Assembly (NCBI GenBank): GCA_018818465.1
Contig: JAHIRU010000018.1
Coordinates: forward strand, 1 to 6,372
DNA length: 6,372 nt
Source: Nanobdellota archaeon
Lineage (GTDB): Archaea; Aenigmatarchaeota; Aenigmatarchaeia; QMZP01
Direction of reading: 5' to 3'
How positions within the stretch are numbered: position 1 is the stretch's first letter; each line of letters opens with the position of its first letter. Position numbers and translations under genes: made by a program. Under the pieces are notes generated by a model that saw only the letters and a list, made by a program, of their open reading frames with translations, was not told where the DNA came from and did no database searches. This document shows positions 1 to 5,635 of the stretch, one piece after another.

Positions 1-2478
1 GTTTATCAAACAGGATTAGTTACATCGAACTTCACAAGCAGTGATTATTTCCTTCCAAATAATTTCAGCACAGACATGGAATTGAATCTGACCTTGCCTT
101 CCGTAGGCATATACGGAGGATGGTATAACGGAACTTTGAAGTATTACAACAGCAATTTCAACACAACCCTTCCTATAATTTTCAATGTCAGTGCTCCTGA
201 GATGTGGATAGAAACAAATATATCATCTCCAATGAGATTGATGCCAAACGGAACAATAATATTCAAAACCAACTTTTGGCGCTATTCACAATCCTTTAAG
301 ATCTACGTAAACAACACCGGTGTAAAGGATCTTACAACAGTTCTTATCAACTTGACTGGAAATTTGACAAACGGAACTAACACGATGCCTATATGGAATT
401 TGACAATGACACCAAGCAATGGAAGTGGTGTGTCTGTTGAAGATTATGGAAACATGCAATTAGGCAGCGTGCCAGCGAGTGATGACTCTTACATAACACT
501 TTCAATAAATACATCTGAATGCGGAAGTGGGGCTGAATGTGGAGAAGGTGATTATGACACAGTGTTATTAATAAGCTCTGATAACGGCCAGCCGTTTACA
601 GACGCAAACCTGACATTGAGGATAAATGTAACACACAACCTAGACATAACAGCGAATAGTATAACAGCTTACACGTATGCCAACAGCAGTTCATTAACAG
701 CTCCTGTCATAACAAGAGCCGGTGTGAACATAACGATAAACTTCACTGCAAAATATGCTGACGGATCATATATGGCAAATCTTGATGCAACAAACATGAC
801 AATTTTCGATGATTATACAGGCGATTGGAAAGGATACAGTTATGGAAATGTTTCAAGCTTCGATTCTGCTAGCAGCGCTTTTGGCGTATACGCCATGAAC
901 ATAAGCACTCCAGCAATGAGCAGTGGCAGAGCTGAATTCGATATCCACAACCTTAAGATTCAGGTAAATGATGGATATAGCAATGTTGGAAACGGCACTA
1001 CAAGCTATAACTTAAGCGCTCCTGAACCTTATGCAACATTCTCTGTAAGCGACAATCAATTGAACTTGTCGTCAGTTGAGAACGCAACATTAACTGTAAG
1101 GTTCGGTAACAACGGCACTGAAACATTGTACAATATGTCTGTTTTGCTAGGAATAAATGCCACCAGCGGTTTGACTATGTCTAAGGTTGTTTGTAATATG
1201 ACAGAGAGCAACCTTACATTGAACATAACTGCTGGAGAATTAAATACAACTTTATGTATAATAACATTGACTCCAACAGCTGTTGGAGATTACAATGTAT
1301 CAACGAGCAGCATTGGCGCAAAGGACCAGTATGGTGTTGACTACAACGGTACACAAGAATATTATGTTGTGGGTGTATTTTCAGGAACCGGTAGCAGTAG
1401 CGGAGATGATGAAGGTACGGGTGGTGATGATGATGTTGTACTGGTAGCGGACCTTTTGATAACAACCTCTCCATCTGCAATGGAAATAATGCAAGGCGAG
1501 AGTAATTCAACTACAGTAATGGCTAACAATACAGGCACAAAGGCTGCTAAAGTTAAACTGGAAATTGAGTTGGCTGGAATACAAACCGATATAGTGCCAA
1601 CTGAAACAACAATATCTTCTGGAAAGGGCAAAACCTTTACTGTTGATATAACAATACCAGATGACTTTGAAATAGGAGAGCATTCAACCAACTTTAAGGC
1701 ATACGTATCAACTGACAGCAATATTTATGATACAAAGAGCTTCATATTGACTGTTACACCGACAGAAGCAACTAAACAGGAAATAAATGCTCTGCATGCT
1801 GAATACACTAATAACTATAATGAAATTTATTCAGAATTTTATAATCTTGTTAACGAAGGAAAGGTATCAAATGATAACAAAACTATGGTAGAAAGCTTGC
1901 TGACACAGGTAAAGAGTGATCTGGATGCTGCAGCAACTGCAATAGCTGCAGATGATTATTTGGCAGCCAATTCCTTGTTGAATTCTGTAAATGTAAACAT
2001 AGACAGAATACGCAACTATATGGATGATTTTGAAGCAGGCGGACAGGGAGGAAGCGGAGCATTTGCCCCACTATGGATGTGGATAGTTATAGGATTGATA
2101 GTTGCTGGCGGAGTAGGCTTCTTGATATACATGCTAATGCCTCCAGAAGGCTACAGCATAAAATACGGATACAAGCCGCCAAAGAAAGAGAACTTTATTA
2201 TAAAATTAAGGACTTTGAAGAGCAAGCTAACAAATATATTTCCAGGCAAGAAAGCTATATTAATAACTAGCAAGAAGAAAGATGATAAAACTAAAAAGAA
2301 GAAAGAGGTAAGATATGTGGCTGGTTATGAAAAGGCACTACCAACTGATTACAAATTCTCACCACCAAGCGGATTCAAATCATCTTTAATTAGTAAAATG
2401 AGTAAGATTAGAAGTTCTTCAAAAATAGGACCGTATGAATTCATCAGTCAAAAAAAGAAAAAGCGAGATGATGAATAA
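1..2478 (+). CDS. Large glycosylated surface protein, C-terminal membrane anchor and Lys-rich tail (5' partial)
   Basis: The frame is open from base 1. The first in-frame ATG (76) is not followed by a signal peptide, so the true start lies upstream and at least 825 codons are present. Residues here count from base 1. About 65-460 look like three beta-sandwich (Ig-like) regions of alternating hydrophobic strands. Residues 461-478 form a Gly/Ser/Asp linker. About 479-585 resemble a CARDB/NEW3-type Ig-like domain, and about 589-677 are helical. One membrane helix (691-713) is followed by a 112-residue tail with about 27 lysines. I count about 39 N-X-S/T sequons, nearly all before the linker. Two close cysteine pairs (174/180, 398/419) could form disulfides. 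The expected topology is N-terminus outside, tail in the cytoplasm. This fits an archaeal S-layer-like or adhesin-like envelope protein, but I recognise no specific family and the function is unknown. The fold assignments are by eye. Confidence 0.85.
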   Translation, partial: VYQTGLVTSNFTSSDYFLPNNFSTDMELNLTLPSVGIYGGWYNGTLKYYNSNFNTTLPIIFNVSAPEMWIETNISSPMRLMPNGTIIFKTNFWRYSQSFKIYVNNTGVKDLTTVLINLTGNLTNGTNTMPIWNLTMTPSNGSGVSVEDYGNMQLGSVPASDDSYITLSINTSECGSGAECGEGDYDTVLLISSDNGQPFTDANLTLRINVTHNLDITANSITAYTYANSSSLTAPVITRAGVNITINFTAKYADGSYMANLDATNMTIFDDYTGDWKGYSYGNVSSFDSASSAFGVYAMNISTPAMSSGRAEFDIHNLKIQVNDGYSNVGNGTTSYNLSAPEPYATFSVSDNQLNLSSVENATLTVRFGNNGTETLYNMSVLLGINATSGLTMSKVVCNMTESNLTLNITAGELNTTLCIITLTPTAVGDYNVSTSSIGAKDQYGVDYNGTQEYYVVGVFSGTGSSSGDDEGTGGDDDVVLVADLLITTSPSAMEIMQGESNSTTVMANNTGTKAAKVKLEIELAGIQTDIVPTETTISSGKGKTFTVDITIPDDFEIGEHSTNFKAYVSTDSNIYDTKSFILTVTPTEATKQEINALHAEYTNNYNEIYSEFYNLVNEGKVSNDNKTMVESLLTQVKSDLDAAATAIAADDYLAANSLLNSVNVNIDRIRNYMDDFEAGGQGGSGAFAPLWMWIVIGLIVAGGVGFLIYMLMPPEGYSIKYGYKPPKKENFIIKLRTLKSKLTNIFPGKKAILITSKKKDDKTKKKKEVRYVAGYEKALPTDYKFSPPSGFKSSLISKMSKIRSSSKIGPYEFISQKKKKRDDE
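1381..1434 (+). other. Gly/Ser/Asp-rich acidic interdomain linker
   Basis: Residues 461-478 of the surface protein are low complexity: a Gly-Ser run, then Asp-Asp-Glu, then Gly-Gly followed by three Asp. The segment separates a sequon-dense N-terminal part from a sequon-poor membrane-proximal part. It probably serves as a flexible hinge and could bind divalent cations, though no complete calcium-binding motif is visible. Confidence 0.6.
2450..2462 (-). terminator. Oligo-T terminator for the secF-secD-NUDIX operon
   Basis: Read on the - strand this is five T, one C, then seven T, starting about 18 bases past the NUDIX stop codon. Archaeal RNA polymerase is known to terminate at U-rich tracts without needing a hairpin. 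The tract lies inside the last codons of the opposing surface-protein gene, where it encodes Lys-rich residues. Its position is seen in the sequence; its terminator role is inferred. Confidence 0.5.
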
Positions 2479-2534
2479 TTTATTTTTGATTCTCTAAGAA
2501 AGCTCTTAGAAAATCCTCTATTTTTTCCTCTTTT
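2479..2534 (+). terminator. T-rich tracts and weak hairpin after the surface-protein gene
   Basis: Two T-rich tracts follow the surface-protein stop on the + strand: 2479-2487 (with five consecutive T) and 2521-2534 (six T, then CCTC, then four T). Between them an inverted repeat of 7 bp (2493-2499 with 2504-2510) encloses a 4-base loop. This fits archaeal oligo-U termination, possibly staged. Most of it lies within the 3' end of the convergent NUDIX gene, so coding constraint may explain part of the pattern. Confidence 0.45.
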
Positions 2535-2878
2535 AGAATTTCTTCTCTAGTAGCCCACTTATATTCTGTATGTTCATGACTTAGTTCTATCTTTCCTGAG
2601 ACCTTTTCACATAGATATACAATAAAAATATTGGGTCTATTTAGACTTTTTTGAAAAGCAAATATCGGTCTGATAACTTTGACATCTAAATCAGTTTCTT
2701 CCTTTACTTCTCTTATTAAAGATTCTTCTACTTCTTCACCGTGTTCAATCTTTCCGCCAGGGAAGTCCCAATGATCTGGATATGTTACCGAATCTGTTGA
2801 TCTTTTGAGAATAAGATATTTGTCACCATTCATTATTACAGCCTTTTGCGGTACATAAAACTGATCTTTTGATGGCAT
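2480..2878 (-). CDS. NUDIX hydrolase, MutT-like
   Basis: A complete protein of 132 residues, usual for a single-domain NUDIX enzyme. These Mg-dependent enzymes cleave nucleoside diphosphates linked to another group, for example oxidised dNTPs or nucleotide sugars. The NUDIX box spans residues 42-64: Gly42, five residues, Glu48, seven residues, Arg56-Glu57-Val58, Lys59, and the metal-binding Glu60-Glu61. The usual Gly near the end of the box is Asp63, a variation that leaves the catalytic glutamates intact. The preceding WDFPGG segment (37-42) is typical of MutT-like members. The substrate cannot be assigned from sequence. The ATG at 2878 is supported by a GAGGT Shine-Dalgarno 5 nt upstream, which overlaps the secD stop. 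It is the last gene of the secF-secD operon, 3 nt behind secD, and converges on the surface-protein gene with one base between stops. Confidence 0.93.
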   Translation of the reverse strand: MPSKDQFYVPQKAVIMNGDKYLILKRSTDSVTYPDHWDFPGGKIEHGEEVEESLIREVKEETDLDVKVIRPIFAFQKSLNRPNIFIVYLCEKVSGKIELSHEHTEYKWATREEILKEEKIEDFLRAFLENQK

Positions 2879-2881
2879 TCA

Positions 2882-4693
2882 CTACCTCTTAACAACTCTT
2901 TCTATTATCTTTGCATATGCTGGACGTGTTATGAGTATACCAACAAGGACACCCACAACAGTTGTTATTGCGAAACCCCTTACTAGGCCAATACCAAGGC
3001 TCATCAACGGTACCATTGCTGCTATAGTTGTTGCAGCTGCACCGAATATTATGAAGAATGCTTTCTTTATCCTATCTTTTACATCAAAGATTGCCTGATT
3101 CTCATCTTCCTTTTTCCTGCCTGCTATTGTTTCATCTGCTATAATTATTTGATGGTCTACACCAGTACCTATTGCTGCTATTATACCACCTATTGCGGGT
3201 AGATCGATTGTCCAAGACATCATACCGAGAATAGGTATTAACAGCGCACCTGCCCATGCAAAAAAATCTATTGGTTCTTTTTTCCACCAAGCTGTCAGTA
3301 TTATTGCTAGATTTACTAGCATTACTATTCCCCAGATATACATATCATTTGTTGCAGCAATACCCATTATTATGACAACCTCTGAGAGTCCTATCAAAAC
3401 TAGAGGTACTGATACCTTGATTTTTCTGTATCTGATGAATGTTATAATAACAATAACTGCTCCACCAAATAATGCTGCTATAGCAGCTGATTGGAAAAAG
3501 CCTGCTCCAAGTGTTGGTGATATAATATCAATAGATGATGTTTCTAAAGTTGTTGGAAGCGCACCAGATCTCAGTATTGTCTGCATTCTAAACTTCTCTT
3601 CTGTGGCTTCTTCTAAAGTTTCTCTTGATCCCTGTATTTGTGGTGAATTATAAACATGGCCGCCTAGACTAGATCCTATGTTCAATTGAGATACTAAGCT
3701 CCCATCAATGAATAAAAATATCTGCGAATCAATGTACTCTTCACCTGATACAAGATCTATATGTTTTGGTATGCCTGATGTCACATCAGCAAATCTCTGC
3801 GCACCATCATTCGATACAAGAATAGCAAAATAAAAACTATAGCCTTCTCCAAAAGGTCTTATGCCAGACCTCTGAGGATCAGAATAAACAAGTTCTATAT
3901 CCTTGCCGGTGTAAGTGGTTGCTAACAGCATGATCCCATCTTCTGTTGCATTAAGGTACTGAAAATCTATGCCTTTTAGTATGAATGTATCGGAAAGTTC
4001 TATTTTATCATCAACTGTTTCTATTTGTATAGAATCATCTGAAGAGAGTGAAACAGAATAGGACTTATCGCCAAGAACTATAATGCCTTGGTCGCCTTCT
4101 AATATGACTGGTTTAGATACCTTTGCTTCAAAGCTTCCCTGCCTAGAAAGAAGCTCATCTACTATATCCTTGCTGACACCAGCTGCTTCTATCTGCAGAT
4201 AATAATTCCCATCGAGTCCTCTTATGCTATAAAATCTCATCTCTCTTAAACCGTATATGTTGGCTCTTGTTTGCAGGGTTGATATGACTTCATCTATTAC
4301 TTCCGCTGTTGCGTTTTCAGTTGGTTTAAGAATTATTCGCGTACCGCCTCTTATGTCAAGACCAAATTCCATGTTAGTTCTTTCTATATCCATTACGTCT
4401 ATTCCAATAGTATCATTTATGCTAAAGGTATACGGCTTCGCATTAGCTGTTATCTCAATAGTTCCGGAAAGATCTCCTGATAGTCTTTGCCATTCTTCTA
4501 CATTGATTACTTGCTGTCCATTGATATGCGTTATTATCATGCCCTGTTCCAGCATATTTCTAGCAGGAGATTCTAATGAGATATATGTTATCTCAACACC
4601 TTCTCTTCCGTAAGGATATATCTTGAATCCTATTGCTAAGATAGAACCAAGAAGGCATACAATCAATATCATCAAACGCCAATATTTTATCAT
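2882..4693 (-). CDS. secD: Protein translocase subunit SecD, archaeal type, with PDZ-like domain and extra TM pair
   Basis: A 603-residue membrane protein that with SecF assists Sec-dependent export and membrane insertion at the SecY channel. TM1 is at about 6-24. Residues 32-92 look like a PDZ domain. The SecD signature GLDIRGGTRI is at 111-120, followed by the extracytoplasmic P1 region to about 390. A conserved-type SPTLGAGF (392-399) leads into TM2 (398-420) and TM3 (427-447). The TM4 motif GTGVDHQ (509-515) carries the conserved intramembrane Asp (513), which the family links to proton-driven function. TM5 and TM6 follow (about 545-565, 570-590). Two further hydrophobic segments (about 452-470, 476-493) lie between the canonical TM3 and TM4, suggesting eight helices instead of six. 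The ATG at 4693 sits 11 nt after secF, with AGGA 7 nt upstream. The family call is very secure; the PDZ and extra-helix readings are by eye. Confidence 0.95.
   Translation of the reverse strand: MIKYWRLMILIVCLLGSILAIGFKIYPYGREGVEITYISLESPARNMLEQGMIITHINGQQVINVEEWQRLSGDLSGTIEITANAKPYTFSINDTIGIDVMDIERTNMEFGLDIRGGTRIILKPTENATAEVIDEVISTLQTRANIYGLREMRFYSIRGLDGNYYLQIEAAGVSKDIVDELLSRQGSFEAKVSKPVILEGDQGIIVLGDKSYSVSLSSDDSIQIETVDDKIELSDTFILKGIDFQYLNATEDGIMLLATTYTGKDIELVYSDPQRSGIRPFGEGYSFYFAILVSNDGAQRFADVTSGIPKHIDLVSGEEYIDSQIFLFIDGSLVSQLNIGSSLGGHVYNSPQIQGSRETLEEATEEKFRMQTILRSGALPTTLETSSIDIISPTLGAGFFQSAAIAALFGGAVIVIITFIRYRKIKVSVPLVLIGLSEVVIIMGIAATNDMYIWGIVMLVNLAIILTAWWKKEPIDFFAWAGALLIPILGMMSWTIDLPAIGGIIAAIGTGVDHQIIIADETIAGRKKEDENQAIFDVKDRIKKAFFIIFGAAATTIAAMVPLMSLGIGLVRGFAITTVVGVLVGILITRPAYAKIIERVVKR
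2884..2888 (-). promoter_or_regulatory. Shine-Dalgarno of the NUDIX gene, overlapping the secD stop
   Basis: GAGGT on the - strand ends 5 nt before the NUDIX ATG and matches the core of the archaeal ribosome-binding consensus GGAGGTGATC. Its final T is the first base of the secD TAG stop. Translation of the NUDIX gene is therefore probably coupled to ribosomes finishing secD, and this site decides the start at 2878. Confidence 0.65.
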
Positions 4694-4704
4694 ATTTCTT
4701 TCCT

Positions 4705-5556
4705 TTATTGAATTCCTTTTCTTTCACAATGCCATCTTAGCAGTACGCTGTTCTGCAGCCATGTGTTTATTATGTCTATAACAAGACCTATGAACAGTAC
4801 AACTGCTATCTCTGTTAGAACTGCTGATATATTGAATATTATTAACACAACCAATACGCCTATAGTTGTGAGTGTCATAGTTAAACCGGTTTTTATGGCA
4901 TTCTTTAGTTTGTCAACAATGTCTCCTGATGTTCTGAGAAGTTTTGATGTTAGCATTATGTCTGTGTCAACAGAATATCCTATAAGCATGAGCAGGGCAG
5001 CCATTCCTGCCAATGACAGTTCTATGCCAAAAACCTGCATCAATGCAAGCGTCACCAATATGTCAGACATGGCAGCAAGTATGACTGCTGCAGAAGGCAC
5101 CAATGTTCTGAATATTGCAAAAACTATCACTCCCATCATAATGAATGCTAATATTATTGCAAGCTGTGTTTGATACCAGAAGGCCTCTCCAAGAGCAGGA
5201 CCCATTGTTTCAACAGAAAACCCTGTTACTGGATATCCTTCTTCAATTTTTTTTATTAGAGAATCTGAATCTATGTTCTCATCAGCTTCAATTAGAAGCT
5301 TGTAGCCGGAAAAACCTCTAAGCTCTCTGATTACCAAGGTACCGAATTCTGGAGAGAGCTCAGACTGCACTGATGCTATATCAACAGGATTTTCCAGAGC
5401 AATTGTTATGAGTGTTCCCCCTCTCAATTCAATAGATCTGGCAAACCATTCACCATTTTGAGCATAATTATTTACTAGTATGCCTAAAGATACGATTAAC
5501 AATATTATCGGTATTGCAATGAAGGGTTTATAATTTTTGAAGAATATATTCATCAT
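4705..5556 (-). CDS. secF: Protein translocase subunit SecF, archaeal type
   Basis: A complete 283-residue partner of SecD in the export-assisting complex of the cytoplasmic membrane, of usual length for the family. TM1 is at about 11-31. The extracytoplasmic domain carries the SecF/SecD-type motif LRGGT (44-48) and the GPALGEAF motif (119-126) just before TM2. Helices at about 130-149, 152-176 and 181-204 follow. The TM4 motif LIGYSVDTDIMLTSKLL (191-207) is highly characteristic of archaeal SecF. Two more helices at about 225-243 and 245-268 complete the six-helix RND-like bundle. It is the first gene of the operon, 11 nt ahead of secD. Two adjacent ATGs (5556, 5553) compete; I chose 5556 because AAGG lies 6 nt upstream. 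No truncation or unusual residue is seen. Confidence 0.95.
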   Translation of the reverse strand: MMNIFFKNYKPFIAIPIILLIVSLGILVNNYAQNGEWFARSIELRGGTLITIALENPVDIASVQSELSPEFGTLVIRELRGFSGYKLLIEADENIDSDSLIKKIEEGYPVTGFSVETMGPALGEAFWYQTQLAIILAFIMMGVIVFAIFRTLVPSAAVILAAMSDILVTLALMQVFGIELSLAGMAALLMLIGYSVDTDIMLTSKLLRTSGDIVDKLKNAIKTGLTMTLTTIGVLVVLIIFNISAVLTEIAVVLFIGLVIDIINTWLQNSVLLRWHCERKGIQ

Positions 5557-5558
5557 CT

Positions 5559-5568
5559 ATCGCCTTCT
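5559..5568 (-). promoter_or_regulatory. Shine-Dalgarno of secF
   Basis: The - strand reads GAAGGCGAT just before the secF ATG, close to the archaeal AGGTGAT core, with AAGG 6 nt from the start at 5556. Its presence implies a leadered mRNA for the sec operon, unlike the divergent gene. Confidence 0.5.
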
Positions 5569-5599
5569 CATATAGTTATACAATATTATAACAAGAGTG

Positions 5600-5606
5600 T
5601 ATAAAT
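5600..5606 (-). promoter_or_regulatory. Probable TATA box of the secF-secD-NUDIX operon
   Basis: ATTTATA on the - strand lies about 45-50 nt upstream of the secF start. Archaeal transcription normally begins about 25 nt downstream of the TATA centre, which would give a leader of roughly 20 nt containing the Shine-Dalgarno. Other AT-rich elements nearby (for example around 5571-5590) could serve instead, so the exact box is uncertain. Confidence 0.4.
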
Positions 5607-5608
5607 GA

Positions 5609-5617
5609 TTTAAATAC
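5609..5617 (+). promoter_or_regulatory. TATA box for a leaderless mRNA of the flavoprotein gene
   Basis: TTTAAATAC closely matches the archaeal box A and is centred about 23 nt before the ATG at 5636. That places the expected transcription start at or within a few bases of the ATG. The bases between (TGCTTATTTCTCTCT) are pyrimidine-rich with no Shine-Dalgarno, which also points to leaderless translation. The box is adjacent to the probable TATA box of the divergent sec operon. Confidence 0.55.
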
Positions 5618-5635
5618 ACTTGCTTATTTCTCTCT

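Noticed and set aside
1214..1721. Two - strand reading frames, one with a His-rich run
   Set aside because: They lie antisense to the surface-protein gene. The His run is simply the complement of its Asp-codon linker, and neither shows a recognisable motif or start signal.
1883..2270. Short frames on both strands around the membrane-helix region
   Set aside because: They overlap the strong long frame that gives a coherent helix, membrane segment and basic tail. Their translations have no domain features.
2493..2510. 7-bp hairpin as a stand-alone factor-independent terminator or small RNA
   Set aside because: The stem is short and AT-rich, lies in NUDIX coding sequence and is not directly followed by a T-run, so I list it only as part of the T-rich terminator region.
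2882..2884. secD TAG stop read as pyrrolysine or suppressed
   Set aside because: An in-frame TGA follows immediately and SecD ends at its usual place after the last helix, so TAG is a normal stop.
3221..3352. Frameshift or chimeric assembly as the cause of the SecD insertion
   Set aside because: The reading frame is intact, conserved SecD motifs flank both sides in the same frame, and the inserted residues form sensible membrane helices.
3372..3653. 93-codon + strand frame inside secD
   Set aside because: It is antisense to clear SecD sequence, and nothing supports independent expression.
4257..5173. Two + strand frames antisense to secD and secF
   Set aside because: They mirror hydrophobic codons of the sec genes and give no recognisable protein.
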